Shown here one piece after another: positions 45,524-56,319 of a DNA stretch of 64,000 nucleotides; position 1 is the first letter of the stretch, and each line of letters opens with the position of its first letter. The notes beneath the pieces were generated by a model. It had not been told where the DNA came from, ran no database searches, and saw only the letters and a list, made by a program, of their open reading frames with translations. Made by a program: the position numbers and the translations under genes. Where the stretch lies: the NCBI RefSeq assembly GCF_036967215.1, contig NZ_CP146016.1, positions 586,501-650,500 on the forward strand. The letters run 5' to 3'. The DNA comes from Sulfolobus tengchongensis. Its GTDB lineage: Archaea > Thermoproteota > Thermoprotei_A > Sulfolobales > Sulfolobaceae.

Positions 45524-48133
45524 TCAATAACCCCCAACGCCTACTCTAAGGGACTTGACTATGAAGTAGTAATCGTATAGCGGGATATTCCATTCTTTTT
45601 CACTCAAATTCTTTAGCAGTAGATTTATGAGTTCCCTCTCGTAATTGTCCTCTGTCTTAGCCTTTCTCGTTATAATGTAAGCCAATGTTCCGAGGAAATA
45701 CTTAGAGGTGCCGAGATTCGACTCTGCATAGCTTACAAGGTTCTCTAACGGTCTCAATGAGTCTCTAACTAGTTCCTTATTATCTTCATTATAAATGTTT
45801 GATATTATCTTAAAGAAATTGGGTTCAGATGTGCTCGAATTTGATAAGACCACCTTTAACAATTCCAACAATTCCCTTACATCACTCAAATCGTTGGATA
45901 CTACCATTAAGTTATCTCCTCCTTTTCTCTTATATCTATTAATCTCAGTTAGGATTACGTTATCTGTAGCTAACGTAGAGGAAAACACCATACAAGCTAA
46001 TGATGATTTGTTAGCCCTAGCTATCTTACTGCTTTCCATCAACTCATTTACTGCACGGTAGGCGAACTGTATAGGATGATCTGGTTTTACGGAAATAATC
46101 CCTACCTTGAAGGTGAACCCAGTATATTCTTCTGCTTTGCTGAATAGTGTAACTGAAAATGGAACTGCGACAATGGAAGGTGCTAAGATCATTATATCAT
46201 CACCACCTAAGTACAATACACCGGAAAGTATTCTGGAAGCGAGATCCTCATTTTCCTCTGCGAGCTCATTTATTGTTTCATAGAAGGCTTTTTTAATTCC
46301 ATAATCCAATCTGAAACTTCTATCAACGTAGTCTGAAAATGTTGCACATGTCTTAAATATGAATCCAGCCCTATTCCCATCAGCCTTAATAAGAGAAATG
46401 TACTTATTGTCCTCCTTACTTTTATTACCAGCAATGAACTCCATAGCGTACTCTTGATACTCATCTCCAAAATATTTTTTAGCAAACTCATAGGAGTGGA
46501 TTGTCTTACCGTTTTGAAGCATATATTGAGAGTTAACTCTGGCGTAAAATCCCCTTTTCTTTGATAACTTCCTTATAAGATAACATCTATCACATAAGTA
46601 TTGATTCTCATCAGTATCTACTGCTGGCCTTATTCCACAATTATCACATACCCTATGCAAACCTAAGGAATATACGTTCTCAGTGTAATTAACAAGATAC
46701 CTATCATACTGTTTTGAAATAATGCTATCCCAGATCTCGTTATAATTTCTCACGTAGTTATCGTAAGCGAACTCCACTACTTTAACGTTTAACTTAAGGT
46801 CAAGTTTTTCCAATTCCCTATTGTTAACTATAATATTTCTAATGAACTCCTCCTTATTATCCTCATTTGTAATATCACTTCTTATTACTATGAAAGAATG
46901 ACCGCCGTATCCACTCAACAAAGCCTCAGCTGGTATTCTGGACTTCCCTCTCTTACTGAATTCGTTATCCAAAAGCATAAATGAGTAAACTGTTGTCAGA
47001 AAATCTACTAGGAGGCTAGCGAAAGACATATCCCTTAAGTTAGGGAAATTGGTAATGAATTTCTGTATTCCAGGGAAGTCGATATAGGCTAAATAACCTA
47101 TGGGCTTCTTTTTCTCATCTTCTTTTTGATCCTCGTTTTTGAAACTTGAAGTGGCTTTAAGTATATCATCACTTATTTTAAGGTATTCAAAGAATTTAGC
47201 ATCAGCTTCCTCCTTGATCGTCTTTTCTATATTCTGAAGAGATGCTAAAACGTATTTATACAATATTTTGCTAGCCTCGCTGTATTCCTTTTCCCCATGT
47301 TTTTCAATACACTCGTAGGAATTTACCTTTGAGGAATAGCATTCCTTGATACTTAGATTCTCTTTATTCAATCCGAATTCCACAACTTTGCTTAACCTAT
47401 CAGCAGATGCAGCTAGTCTATCAGCTATAGTTAGTATTGTATTTAGGTTAGAGTGATGACCCTCAACTATTTCCTTAACCCTAGATAAATAGCTTTTAAG
47501 ACATTGAGACCTTTCAATAACCTTATCCAATATTTCAGAAGATCCCGTAACGTGCCTTTCAGGAAGGATTAGCTTACCTATATCGTGTAACAAAGCAGCT
47601 ATTCTTAAATAGTTAAGATCCACTGAGCTTTGTTGAACTAACCATACAAGTATCGATGATAATTGCAAATGAGATGCTAAAGAGGTGAAATTATAACCGG
47701 GTCTAGTGTCGGATGGTGTGTTCAGTAAAGCTTCGTAAATGTCCCTTAGAGTGTTCACGTACGAAAATAACTCCTTTAAGACCTTCCTTCCATCTTCTAG
47801 AATTGAGAGGATCTCTTCAAGATCATTATTTACATCAATCTTTTTTAAATGCCTTAATATAACGTATGTGAAGAAGTACTCATAAGCTGTAGATATATAA
47901 TACCCACTTGACTTATAGGGAGCATGGGATATTATCATTGGTGCCTTATATAATAGGGATAGCATATCAGCGTAAATATTGAGCGCAATTTCCTGTTCAT
48001 TGTTCGCTAACTCACATGAAATATTCTCAAATCCTACTAGAATATTTATAATTTCGTTCTTTAGCTTTTCAGCGTCCCATTTTACGAATTTCACTTCAAA
48101 ATCTGGAAGAACTAACTTACCTCTAAGTACCAT
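45524..48133 (-). CDS. cas10: Cas10 (Csm1), large subunit with HD and GGDD
   Basis: An 869-aa protein. The HD nuclease site is LRIAALLHDIGK (His 183, Asp 184), with a further EGHH near 224. The first palm domain starts at GYLAYIDFPGIQKFI (347). A zinc finger has Cys 496, 499, 514 and 517 (VCDNCG and LCDRCY). The second palm has YLGGDDIMIL with the GGDD polymerase motif at 643-646. On target RNA binding, Cas10 cuts ssDNA and makes cyclic oligoadenylates, which activate Csx1 and can be sensed by CARF regulators. Both active sites look intact. Its start lies inside the 3' end of the 50-aa gene (11-base overlap). Confidence 0.93.
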   Translation of the reverse strand: MVLRGKLVLPDFEVKFVKWDAEKLKNEIINILVGFENISCELANNEQEIALNIYADMLSLLYKAPMIISHAPYKSSGYYISTAYEYFFTYVILRHLKKIDVNNDLEEILSILEDGRKVLKELFSYVNTLRDIYEALLNTPSDTRPGYNFTSLASHLQLSSILVWLVQQSSVDLNYLRIAALLHDIGKLILPERHVTGSSEILDKVIERSQCLKSYLSRVKEIVEGHHSNLNTILTIADRLAASADRLSKVVEFGLNKENLSIKECYSSKVNSYECIEKHGEKEYSEASKILYKYVLASLQNIEKTIKEEADAKFFEYLKISDDILKATSSFKNEDQKEDEKKKPIGYLAYIDFPGIQKFITNFPNLRDMSFASLLVDFLTTVYSFMLLDNEFSKRGKSRIPAEALLSGYGGHSFIVIRSDITNEDNKEEFIRNIIVNNRELEKLDLKLNVKVVEFAYDNYVRNYNEIWDSIISKQYDRYLVNYTENVYSLGLHRVCDNCGIRPAVDTDENQYLCDRCYLIRKLSKKRGFYARVNSQYMLQNGKTIHSYEFAKKYFGDEYQEYAMEFIAGNKSKEDNKYISLIKADGNRAGFIFKTCATFSDYVDRSFRLDYGIKKAFYETINELAEENEDLASRILSGVLYLGGDDIMILAPSIVAVPFSVTLFSKAEEYTGFTFKVGIISVKPDHPIQFAYRAVNELMESSKIARANKSSLACMVFSSTLATDNVILTEINRYKRKGGDNLMVVSNDLSDVRELLELLKVVLSNSSTSEPNFFKIISNIYNEDNKELVRDSLRPLENLVSYAESNLGTSKYFLGTLAYIITRKAKTEDNYERELINLLLKNLSEKEWNIPLYDYYFIVKSLRVGVGGY

Positions 48134-48275
48134 ATTTTACCACCATTTCAATATACCTAATGTTACCCCAGTTTATCCTATTATCCACAATATCAACCTC
48201 AGCCACATATAAGTAATCCTTACCATTACACTCAGTTTCCACTGCTAAATCATATCTAATACATAACTTAACCAT
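48123..48275 (-). CDS. Small 50-aa protein coupled to cas10
   Basis: An open frame of 50 codons on the minus strand: MVKLCIRYDLAVETECNGKD, then YLYVAEVDIVDNRINWGNIR and YIEMVVKYGT. A GGTGA site, which includes the stop codon of the upstream cas7-like gene, sits at ideal distance from its ATG, and it covers the whole gap between that gene and cas10. The stop overlaps the cas10 start. These signs make it a real gene that drives translational coupling, though it is easily missed. The beta-strand-rich sequence matches no family I recognise. Confidence 0.7.
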   Translation of the reverse strand: MVKLCIRYDLAVETECNGKDYLYVAEVDIVDNRINWGNIRYIEMVVKYGT

Positions 48276-48280
48276 AATTC

Positions 48281-49099
48281 TCACCACTCCTCATTGAAGT
48301 CTAAAGGATTAAACTTACTAACAAAATCGTTAACTGCCTTTACGTAATCACCTTTAGGATTTACAATAGAGAAAACCACTCTACCAAACCTCCTATCAGA
48401 GTATTTAAACCTGCCCAAAAGTAAAGTCTTCCCAACTAAACTATTACCCTTAATCCTAAGTCCAAAACCATATAATAACATGCCAATTTCAATAGGTTTC
48501 AATGAGCGAAATACTACTCTACCGAGAAACTTAGAATCCTTAACGGCACATTCATAAATAATCCCTCTTATACTTACGTTATCAACTTTCCCAGAAGTCA
48601 TGACGAAATCTGAGAACGAAACTCTACTAGCTAACCCAGTGTTTCCTAAAAGATCACACACTGGACATATAGCAGGGAATCTTTCTGGATCGAACGTATC
48701 GCTTTGTCTAGGTGAAGGTTTAAAGATCCTCCTATAAGTCTGAGATGAGCTATTAGATTTCATGGAAATTATAAAACAAGATCCTGGAATTGATAATTCC
48801 AATCTAGACCTCACTAAACCCTTAATACTGGAGCCCGGTATAACTACCTTGCCATTGTAATTACACATCTCGAACGATAAAGGAGAGAAGTAATCTTGAA
48901 CGTCAAGTAGTGAACCACTTAACGCCTTATTTACTAGCTCATCAATGTTACTTATGGGTTTAACCAATTCCACATCATATTTTCCACTACCCACATGTAG
49001 ATAGTTCGATTTTACAGTTAGCTCTAACTCTATTACTCCATCAAGTCCTTTAGAATTTCTCTTGGTATATTCATTTCTCTGGATATGGGATCTTTGCAT
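48281..49099 (-). CDS. Type III Cas7-like RAMP protein
   Basis: A 272-aa protein. [15 protein letters not shown] and [17 protein letters not shown] give the Cas7 N-terminal pattern, and [11 protein letters not shown] is the zinc-binding CxxC-LxG segment. The usual D-x-P ahead of the GSS-KG motif is missing, so it is probably a structural, non-cleaving subunit. Its start overlaps the upstream gene by 29 bases, the longest overlap in the operon; no later in-frame start is convincing. Confidence 0.82.
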   Translation of the reverse strand: MQRSHIQRNEYTKRNSKGLDGVIELELTVKSNYLHVGSGKYDVELVKPISNIDELVNKALSGSLLDVQDYFSPLSFEMCNYNGKVVIPGSSIKGLVRSRLELSIPGSCFIISMKSNSSSQTYRRIFKPSPRQSDTFDPERFPAICPVCDLLGNTGLASRVSFSDFVMTSGKVDNVSIRGIIYECAVKDSKFLGRVVFRSLKPIEIGMLLYGFGLRIKGNSLVGKTLLLGRFKYSDRRFGRVVFSIVNPKGDYVKAVNDFVSKFNPLDFNEEW

Positions 49100-49907
49100 T
49101 ATTAAACGCCTCCATAAACGGTTTCATCGCCTCGAAGAACTTATCACCATCACCTTCAGTTCCGTTCATATCCTTTACCTCAATATCCTCATCTCCTACT
49201 TTCTTAACTCCAATATCCGTGAACTTAAGCCTCTCAAATTTGACAAATCCAAAACCCCTACTTTTATGCCCTCCAACTTGAGTCATCCCACTATGAATAC
49301 TATTCATAATCGTCAGTAAGTAGCCTATTGCGTAATTGGGTAAATTATTACCAATTAGCCGAAATGTGAATTTTGAACCTGGCTCTACGTATTCAACTTG
49401 AACTAATGCTTTACTCGCTGCAGCACCTTCAGTCCTACTTATAGCCACCATTGTCCTAATTCCTATGGAATAGGTAATGGGAATGGAATCTAAGAACCTC
49501 ACTATACCTACTACGCTCATTGTTCCGAATAGCTTACAATTTAAGCAAGTATATTTCCAGAAGATTTCTATAGCCTCATTAACATCATTAACAATGGATT
49601 GTTGAAATCTATCATATAGCCTTCTCTTATTTAAACAATGATCCCTTCCCACTCCGCTACATACTTCAATGTTCTTATTAGATGATAAAATCCTTTCTCC
49701 AGTAGATCTAAATATCCCCTTCCAAGATGATCCTGGAATTACTGGTTCTCCATTTGCGTTTCTGAGAATTGGGTCTCTGGCTATACTAGCCGGATCAAAA
49801 CTGCTCTTACCAGAACCTATTCTTAATGGAGCAGTTAATACTATAGTACCCTCTATGGAGGTCTGCCTCTTTATCAGATCTCTTCTAATAAAAGTGTAAT
49901 CCACCAA
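49071..49907 (-). CDS. Type III Cas7-like RAMP protein
   Basis: A 278-aa protein. It shows [20 protein letters not shown] followed by [27 protein letters not shown] and the glycine loop [13 protein letters not shown]. The Asp of ARDPI lies one place later than in Csm3 (D-x-P), so catalytic status is uncertain. The charged C-terminal extension ([20 protein letters not shown]) is unusual. It is one base from the upstream stop and overlaps the next gene. Confidence 0.85.
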   Translation of the reverse strand: MVDYTFIRRDLIKRQTSIEGTIVLTAPLRIGSGKSSFDPASIARDPILRNANGEPVIPGSSWKGIFRSTGERILSSNKNIEVCSGVGRDHCLNKRRLYDRFQQSIVNDVNEAIEIFWKYTCLNCKLFGTMSVVGIVRFLDSIPITYSIGIRTMVAISRTEGAAASKALVQVEYVEPGSKFTFRLIGNNLPNYAIGYLLTIMNSIHSGMTQVGGHKSRGFGFVKFERLKFTDIGVKKVGDEDIEVKDMNGTEGDGDKFFEAMKPFMEAFNNAKIPYPEK

Positions 49908-49908
49908 A

Positions 49909-50631
49909 TCATATCACCTTTTCAAGGTCGTAAATCTGAGCGTTTAATAAGTTTGGAGCCTTATAGAGGTAAACCTTCCCTTCTATCAACTTAACTAAAC
50001 CATAACCCACACTCTTCCTAGCCCCTATGAAAATACCTTGAGAAGTCAGTGTCTTCAACAAAAACTTCATTGTCTCTACAGCCTTACTTTTCCACTCCTC
50101 CTTTTCTCCATTTACTATATCCAAATTATATATTATCATAGTGAAACTGAATTTGGCATTGGGTTCTACGTAATCTAACGTATATAGGTGTTTTGGTAAT
50201 TGCCCTCCAAAAACCCTGCTAATAGCTACCATAGTCCTTTGAGATATTGCAAAACTGTTATCCTCTACAATCGAATCCAAAATGTAAACCCTAGATGACA
50301 AATCCTTGAAGCCGAATAATATACATGGAATACAGTAAGAATCTTTGCCACAGCTTGAACACTTCTCCTCATTTTCATTAATATCACACAACACCTTATA
50401 TTTGGGATCGGTCAGAGTATTAATATAGGACTCAGCTAAACTCCTTAGAGCACCTTTTAAAGTGGATCCAGGTATTAAGGGTTTTCCCCTGTATTTCATT
50501 ATTGGATTATCAGTTGCCTCCTCGAACTCCTGAGTTTTACCAGAACCTATTCTTAATGGAGTCTCATTTACTAGCTTACCCTCTATTTTCACTATGGTAT
50601 TTATGGCATCTAAGTCTTGACAACTCATCAC
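49909..50631 (-). CDS. csm3: Csm3-type Cas7 subunit with D-x-P motif
   Basis: A 240-aa protein. [20 protein letters not shown] followed by [16 protein letters not shown] matches Csm3, and the Asp of TDNPI aligns with the catalytic Asp that cuts target RNA at 6-nt steps. A four-Cys group ([17 protein letters not shown]) probably binds zinc. [17 protein letters not shown] is the glycine loop. It is the best candidate for a backbone nuclease subunit. Confidence 0.87.
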   Translation of the reverse strand: MMSCQDLDAINTIVKIEGKLVNETPLRIGSGKTQEFEEATDNPIMKYRGKPLIPGSTLKGALRSLAESYINTLTDPKYKVLCDINENEEKCSSCGKDSYCIPCILFGFKDLSSRVYILDSIVEDNSFAISQRTMVAISRVFGGQLPKHLYTLDYVEPNAKFSFTMIIYNLDIVNGEKEEWKSKAVETMKFLLKTLTSQGIFIGARKSVGYGLVKLIEGKVYLYKAPNLLNAQIYDLEKVI

Positions 50632-50642
50632 ATTAAACCCCT

Positions 50643-51032
50643 TTACTTAGATAAGATCTCTACTAAATCTTTGAAGCTCTTCACATTACTCAAATTATTA
50701 ACATTTACTTTTAACTCCTTTGAGGTTAGCGTTTCGTAAATCCACTTAACGTAACCCAATAATTCTAATCCCTCCTCAGTACTCTTATCCTTAAGATTGG
50801 ATAGGAGAAGTTTACCAGTTTGCTTATCTATTTCCCCCCTACCCATCTGACGCATAATGTAAACTAATAGCTCATTTACGTTCCTTTTACTTTGAAGGAA
50901 AGACAACAGGTTATTAATAGTAGTTGAATCCACCATTGGCTCTCCTCTGTTATCTGTTTTAGAAGCTGAAATGGCAATTCTAGTAGCAACATCCAAAAGG
51001 GTCTCAGTATTCGAAACTTGTTTAGTAGACAT
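50643..51032 (-). CDS. csm2: Csm2/Cas11 small subunit
   Basis: A 129-aa helical protein ([38 protein letters not shown]) at the head of the operon, as expected for the small subunit that lines the target RNA inside type III complexes. The [14 protein letters not shown] segment is typical. The frame opens at 51041, but the second ATG at 51032 has the GGGTGA site nine bases upstream and is a better start if a short leader exists. Confidence 0.75.
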   Translation of the reverse strand: MSTKQVSNTETLLDVATRIAISASKTDNRGEPMVDSTTINNLLSFLQSKRNVNELLVYIMRQMGRGEIDKQTGKLLLSNLKDKSTEEGLELLGYVKWIYETLTSKELKVNVNNLSNVKSFKDLVEILSK

Positions 51033-51047
51033 TATGTACATTCACCC

Positions 51048-51066
51048 GCTGTATGTTTTTAAACTT
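51048..51066 (-). promoter_or_regulatory. Promoter of the type III operon
   Basis: On the minus strand gtaaagtttaaaaacata includes a TATA-like tttaaaaa about 25 bases ahead of the csm2 start region. The remaining interval to 51578, shared with the divergent helicase promoter (caatatatattta near 51560), shows no gene; a 51296-51380 stretch has short GTGG/CCAC and GAGGTG/CACCTC pairings that could be an RNA. Confidence 0.45.
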
Positions 51067-51578
51067 TACGAATCGTAATACTGTCATATCTGTCTCATTT
51101 TTCTGAAACTTTATGCTTAAAACTACTTCTTCATCTAAGGGGGACGAAGCTTCCTGACTATATTTAAGAAATTTATGAGTGAGCATAATGTTCTAACTTT
51201 CTTCCAAAACGTTTAGTACTTCATGAACATTATAGCTGAGCTGACTGATTCCAAGATTAGATAAACTAGTCTAGTAATAAGCTACAAAAAAATAAAATGT
51301 GGTTCAGAAAGCCCCACTTATTTGAGGTGAGAACGACTCTCTTTTCACATTAGGCTTTAGGCGTTGCATGTTTCACCTCTAGCAATCTAAACTTGTCTAA
51401 GACTGAAGACAAGGTTTAATCCCCATCACTACTTATCCCTCTCTCTAGACCTTCATGATTTCATTGAGTAAAAAATCGTAGGAGGAGAATCAAATAAAAC
51501 ATAAGGATCAATGGCAATATATCATACCACCTTATAAATACTTCTAAACTAGGTATTACAATATATATTTAGTTCAAT

Positions 51579-54410
51579 TTGAAAACTTTACGTGCTCACT
51601 TGTTAATGAAATTTTTTATTCTTGTTTGCTTAAGGAATTATTGCATGGATCTTTCTGATTTCAATTATATCCTCATTGAGGAAAAGGGAACCGAACAAGA
51701 ACTAGCTGATGGATGTCTTTCGGGAAATGGAATATGTAAATTCTCAGATATTTTATCTAAATGTAATTCAAAAATAGAGTTTTGTAACTTTTCAATGTAC
51801 AAACATCAACAAAGGGCTTTAGAAGCATTATTAAATGGAAAAGACGTCGTATTGAAAGCCCAAACCGGAAGTGGAAAGACGGAAGTTTGGGTAGCTTATG
51901 CGTTGGAAAAGGACGCATACTCCCTAGTCATATATCCCACAAAAGCCCTAACTAACGATCAACTACAAAGAATTTACAGATATTACATCCAAGCTAACTA
52001 TAATGTGGGCATTAATACACATAAGAACGGACTATACGTAGTTTACGGTGATGTAGTGAGATATGATGGGGATACAAGTAAAGAGGTTAAATCATCCGTC
52101 AAAACTGCTAGAGTAGTTTTGACTAATCCGGATATGGTGCTAAATGGACTAAAAGGTAAAAATGCCTTATCTTCATTCTTTCCAATGACTGAATTAATAG
52201 TAATTGATGAATTGGACTTTTACGGCAGTTATAAGGCTACAATTTTGCTCTATCTGATAAAGGAAGTCTTAAAGAGGAGCAACAGAAATGTGAGAATCAT
52301 AATAATGAGCGCTACTTTAAGTAATGTGAAGAACATCATCGACTTCTTCCCTGACAGGAATTTCGAAATAATTGAGGGAAAAGCCTATAAACCAAAAAAT
52401 AAGTACTACATAATTTTAGGAAAAAAGGAAATAAAGCTCCCTAACATTAGTGAGCTAATTGGAAATACGAAAATCTCCCAACAAATTTTAAGAATAAACA
52501 AAGACTATACTGATACTATTTTAAATTTATCTAAAAAGAGCAGTGAGAACTCTAATACTACAACTATTGTATTCACACCAAACATAAGCTTTGCTGAAAA
52601 CCTCTCAAGGAAAACTAATGTGGCAGTTCATCATTCTCGTGTTAGTAAGGGCGTCAGAAGTAAAATAGAAACCGAATTAAGAGAAGGAAAGATAAGTCAT
52701 GTCATTACTGTGAAGACCTTACTTCAGGGTATAGACATCGGTAACGTAACAAGAATTATTCATTTTGGTTTACCTAATAAGGTCGCTGAATTCATCCAAA
52801 GAGAAGGAAGAAAGGGAAGGAGAAAAGAGATAAAAGAAACTGAAAGCATAATAGTTCCACTATCAATTGAAGATCTCGTAATCTCAAAAGACTTAATTGA
52901 ATGGAAGAAATTGGGAAGTGAAAGTATGATAATCCACTCAGACAACGATTCCTTAAAGGATTATGAACAATGTATAGAAAACTTGAAAGATTGCAGATTT
53001 TATGAAGTTGAAAATCGCAACATGCACGTTTACGTTTATGATGGTACGAATTTCGATGAATTAGACGATAAAATATCATGGAGAGATTACGTCGAAAATA
53101 GGATTAAGGGAACAATTGATAATCAAAACGTTAGCATTGTAATTTACTCTGGTAAAGTAAACGATCTAAATGTGATAATAGAAACTCAGACTTCATTTGA
53201 AAATGCAACTTTCCTAAACAAGCAAAACATAAATTTTCCAACATGTTTTAAAAGTGCAATTAATAAGTACGAGGATATCTCAAGGAAGTGGGGGCAAAGA
53301 CCAGATTTCTTCAGTGATATAGATTACGGTAAAATTTGGAGTTCAGTTTCTCTAAATCTACTAATTCCCGATAATGGCTACGTTGAGGTAACTGAAATAC
53401 CAGATGACGTAATATGGACAATAGAGTCAAGAGAAAGGATAAAGGAAGTGACCCTCTCAGATGGCACTAAAATCCCCGTTTATGACTACAAATACATCTC
53501 ATTGGGGGAGTATTGTAAAAAATTACCCAAACCCACATATAAGTTTAAGACTTACGCATACGTCTCAGAATTGGAACCTAATGACGTTATAGAAGGAGAT
53601 AAGGCCATGGGATTACTCATCGCTTTACTCAGAAAGAATTATGGAGTTGAAATAGATTTAATCAAATACGTAATCATACATAATCTACTGAAGGTTTGGG
53701 AAAAGGAGCCTGTAGGCTTCTTAAAACACTTGAGGCAATATAAGAAAGTTACTGTAGGAGAGAAAGAGGTGACTTGTGAATCCCTCATAAAAGACATAGA
53801 TAATGCATCTTTAGATGTGGGATTATTGCTTTTGCTCAATGAAATTAATCCCCTGAAATTTAATGAAATTCACAAAGAACTGGATAAAGTAAAGGCGTTA
53901 GCGAAACGGTATGTATATTATTTATGTGATGTAATTAAGATAGAAGGCAAATTAGTGTCAAAAAGCCTACCTGACTTAATAATAATTGACAGCTACCTAG
54001 ATAAGTTCTCCATAACTTACAATGGGCAGACAAAAATTTATTCAATGTCAGACAGGAAAAAAATGATTAATGATATTTCCAATATCGTTAATCAAATTTT
54101 AATGAAAACGAAAGGTAATGAAGAAGTCATAGTCAGTTACAGTGATAGATTTGATGATTATCCCATGTTGAAGAGGTTCACTTACGTAATTGAAGATGAA
54201 GTTAAAAAGAAATTCGATTCCCCAATACCCCTTTCAAAAATTGAGGAAACCCTATTAGGAAAATCCAGGATTCTAAACATGGAAATGCAACTCAGCAATA
54301 AGTACAGTAATGGAGAGCCCATCAGCGATAATGAGTTCTCAGAACTATTCAAGATTAGGGCAGAAATGATATCTATACTTTATAATTACCTAAATGAGCA
54401 AAATGGATAA
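51579..54410 (+). CDS. DExH-type superfamily 2 helicase beside the type III operon
   Basis: A protein of up to 943 aa. Motif I is LKAQTGSGKTEVW, Ia VIYPTKAL, motif II IVIDELDFYG (DELD in place of DEAH), III IIMSATLS, V TLLQGIDIG and VI FIQREGRKGRR. This order fits Lhr/Hrq1- or Cas3-like helicases. No HD domain is seen. The C-terminal 450 residues are unassigned, with HNLLKVWEKEPVGFL typical of helicase scaffold helices. The frame opens with TTG; ATG codons at 51606 and 51645 (MDLSDFNYIL) are likelier starts. It is divergent from csm2, and faces the operon with a Cas4-like nuclease, suggesting a helicase-nuclease pair. Confidence 0.8.
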   Translation: MKTLRAHLLMKFFILVCLRNYCMDLSDFNYILIEEKGTEQELADGCLSGNGICKFSDILSKCNSKIEFCNFSMYKHQQRALEALLNGKDVVLKAQTGSGKTEVWVAYALEKDAYSLVIYPTKALTNDQLQRIYRYYIQANYNVGINTHKNGLYVVYGDVVRYDGDTSKEVKSSVKTARVVLTNPDMVLNGLKGKNALSSFFPMTELIVIDELDFYGSYKATILLYLIKEVLKRSNRNVRIIIMSATLSNVKNIIDFFPDRNFEIIEGKAYKPKNKYYIILGKKEIKLPNISELIGNTKISQQILRINKDYTDTILNLSKKSSENSNTTTIVFTPNISFAENLSRKTNVAVHHSRVSKGVRSKIETELREGKISHVITVKTLLQGIDIGNVTRIIHFGLPNKVAEFIQREGRKGRRKEIKETESIIVPLSIEDLVISKDLIEWKKLGSESMIIHSDNDSLKDYEQCIENLKDCRFYEVENRNMHVYVYDGTNFDELDDKISWRDYVENRIKGTIDNQNVSIVIYSGKVNDLNVIIETQTSFENATFLNKQNINFPTCFKSAINKYEDISRKWGQRPDFFSDIDYGKIWSSVSLNLLIPDNGYVEVTEIPDDVIWTIESRERIKEVTLSDGTKIPVYDYKYISLGEYCKKLPKPTYKFKTYAYVSELEPNDVIEGDKAMGLLIALLRKNYGVEIDLIKYVIIHNLLKVWEKEPVGFLKHLRQYKKVTVGEKEVTCESLIKDIDNASLDVGLLLLLNEINPLKFNEIHKELDKVKALAKRYVYYLCDVIKIEGKLVSKSLPDLIIIDSYLDKFSITYNGQTKIYSMSDRKKMINDISNIVNQILMKTKGNEEVIVSYSDRFDDYPMLKRFTYVIEDEVKKKFDSPIPLSKIEETLLGKSRILNMEMQLSNKYSNGEPISDNEFSELFKIRAEMISILYNYLNEQNG

Positions 54411-54530
54411 CAGTGCAGTTAAGCGGGAAAATTTTTCTTAATTATCATATCTCAGGAAAGACATACTTAATCTCCAAACATGAACTATTATTTTCCATGT
54501 GTACGTATAAACATACATCCATTCCTTCAT

Positions 54531-54615
54531 TTTTTGGAGCATCTGAAAATTAAGGTTATCCTCTCAATCAGAACTATTCGTAGAATCAACGTTAAGAATT
54601 GAGATGTTTCACACT
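54531..54615 (-). repeat. Miniature repeat family A, copy 6
   Basis: A minus-strand copy: tttttggagcatctgaaaat then aaggttatcctctcaatcag and tcgtagaatcaacgttaa. The outer right end (gagatgtttcacac) has drifted. It lies between the convergent ends of the helicase and the CARF regulator, within the CRISPR region. Confidence 0.65.
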
Positions 54616-54704
54616 CTTCTCTAGTAACTAAAATAATAAATTATTGAATTTTTTACATAAACTATCTTACACCTTTATGAGTATTAATAACGCTAACAGC
54701 TTCT

Positions 54705-55307
54705 TTATTGACAAGTCTCTAACATAAAGTAACCTTTAGGAGTGATCTCATACTTCTTATCCTTCTTAACAATTAACCTCATCTCCTCTAACCTCTTTAA
54801 GCTCCTATAAACCGTAGCTCTACTTATCTTTGTCGCAGAAGCTATTTTATCAATCGTATATAGGTTCTGTGATATTGCTCTTATTACACTCATCTCATTC
54901 TTACTGAGACTAACACCTTTGAAAGAGTCCATATCCAGTTCAGCTCTAGTCAGACTATCAGAGTAAACCACTACATTAGCGTTCTTCCCCAGAATAATGA
55001 AAGACAAAATCATAGCAACATCAACTTTCGCATCTTCCGGAGTAAGCAACAAAATGTAGTTCCCATTATTATTCTTCTTTATACCCCTAATTATCCTAGC
55101 TACATCATTCCAAATATCACCACCCTTCTCCAGCGAAATAATCTCTAACCTCACATTAAGTTTCCCCAAAATGCTCTCTAACATTTTAACATCTGAGGAA
55201 TCTCCATAAGTTAATGCCTTAACCAATTTAACGTTAATACTTCTATACACCTCTCTTAAGATGAAGTCCATGGTACTTATGAAAGGGGAAACCAAAATTA
55301 CCATCAA
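54705..55307 (-). CDS. csa3: CARF-wHTH regulator, Csa3-like
   Basis: A 200-aa protein. The CARF-like N-terminal domain ([39 protein letters not shown]) lacks the NLSGGMR motif of the copy at 7021. It has instead TPEDAKVD, so ligand binding may differ. The C-terminal winged helix is [40 protein letters not shown]. It is the last gene of the second cas operon, overlapping cas6 by four bases. It may regulate this operon or the Csm genes in response to a cyclic oligonucleotide. Confidence 0.8.
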   Translation of the reverse strand: MMVILVSPFISTMDFILREVYRSINVKLVKALTYGDSSDVKMLESILGKLNVRLEIISLEKGGDIWNDVARIIRGIKKNNNGNYILLLTPEDAKVDVAMILSFIILGKNANVVVYSDSLTRAELDMDSFKGVSLSKNEMSVIRAISQNLYTIDKIASATKISRATVYRSLKRLEEMRLIVKKDKKYEITPKGYFMLETCQ

Positions 55308-56029
55308 CCATCACCATTTATCCTAATTCTAACCCTACCAAAACCATTCCTCCTCGAAGACCCTATACCCTTAGCTATCGCATTCTCAATAACCTTAAAG
55401 ACGATATCCTCTTCATTAACAACACTATACCTCAACTTACCCACCATACCTATAATTTCATTTCCAGCGTAAATTACTTTAGCATATTTCATAATTGATG
55501 GCTCCTCCCACAATGAAGAATCGAGAAGTGAAATGGCTTTATGTAACATTTCATCACCTCGCTTAAAACCTGTTACATCTAGCAGATTCGTAAAGAATAT
55601 ATACGATGCCTTATTAGTGAAGATCTTCCTCTTTGTCTTAAAGAAAGGATTAACTAATAGCGCAGGAGTTAAAACTTCCATTTCGAATTCTTTAACTCTA
55701 TTAACTCTTATTTCATCAATTTTGACGTTATGAACTACCCATAAAGTATTGAACAATCGCTTATTCTCCAAATTCGAAAGAGCCATGAGAACCTCCTCCT
55801 TATTTCCCCCAACCTCAAAAGAATAAACCTTGTTTGCGTAAACTTCCAGAAAGGTGGGAACATTTGAGTACTTAATCAAATACTTCCCATTAAACTTAAG
55901 TGGAGATATTGAAACGTTCTTAGGATTAGAAAGCAAACTCTTCCCAATCTTGCTACTAAATGGTGGAATTATTGTATCAGTCTCTGGTATTACAAATATT
56001 TCAGCTAGAATTACTGATATTTCAACCAC
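55304..56029 (-). CDS. cas6: Cas6-like RAMP endonuclease
   Basis: A 241-aa protein. The C-terminal loop [21 protein letters not shown] is the Cas6 glycine-rich signature; [20 protein letters not shown] and [14 protein letters not shown] are typical core strands. It is shorter than, and clearly different from, the Cas6 at 30186, so the two may process different repeat types. It overlaps the 102-aa gene by 19 bases and the CARF regulator by ATGA. Confidence 0.8.
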   Translation of the reverse strand: MVEISVILAEIFVIPETDTIIPPFSSKIGKSLLSNPKNVSISPLKFNGKYLIKYSNVPTFLEVYANKVYSFEVGGNKEEVLMALSNLENKRLFNTLWVVHNVKIDEIRVNRVKEFEMEVLTPALLVNPFFKTKRKIFTNKASYIFFTNLLDVTGFKRGDEMLHKAISLLDSSLWEEPSIMKYAKVIYAGNEIIGMVGKLRYSVVNEEDIVFKVIENAIAKGIGSSRRNGFGRVRIRINGDG

Positions 56030-56319
56030 CTCAGCCTATTATCATGATTATTCCTTCTCCACCTTCTCATTTCAGATAATATTAGATGAGATAATATCTC
56101 ATTTTCTCTATCAGATACCAATTCAATCCTAGCATCCTCTTTTTTCTCCAACGATTGTAGAAACTTCAAAACTTCATTTATCCTCATCCTCTCAGCATTA
56201 TCATCGAAACAATATAGACCTATGTAAATGTACTTATCTCTAGCTCTCAGTATCACTGTAGGGTAATCATCAATTAGCTTATCACTCATCATAACGTAAA
56301 CTTGATTGAAGCTTATCAT
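56011..56319 (-). CDS. 102-aa protein of unknown function in the cas6 operon
   Basis: A small, charged protein ([40 protein letters not shown]). The arginine-rich C-terminus suggests nucleic-acid contact. It fits no Cas family I know. Overlap with both neighbours (ATGA with the Cas4-like gene, 19 bases with cas6) shows it is translated as part of the operon. Its placement between a nuclease and Cas6 suggests a role in the same process. Confidence 0.6.
   Translation of the reverse strand: MISFNQVYVMMSDKLIDDYPTVILRARDKYIYIGLYCFDDNAERMRINEVLKFLQSLEKKEDARIELVSDRENEILSHLILSEMRRWRRNNHDNRLRWLKYQ

Noticed and set aside
51579-54410. Cas3 helicase-nuclease
   Set aside because: No HD nuclease domain is seen and no Cascade genes are nearby; motif order fits Lhr/Hrq1-like helicases at least as well.
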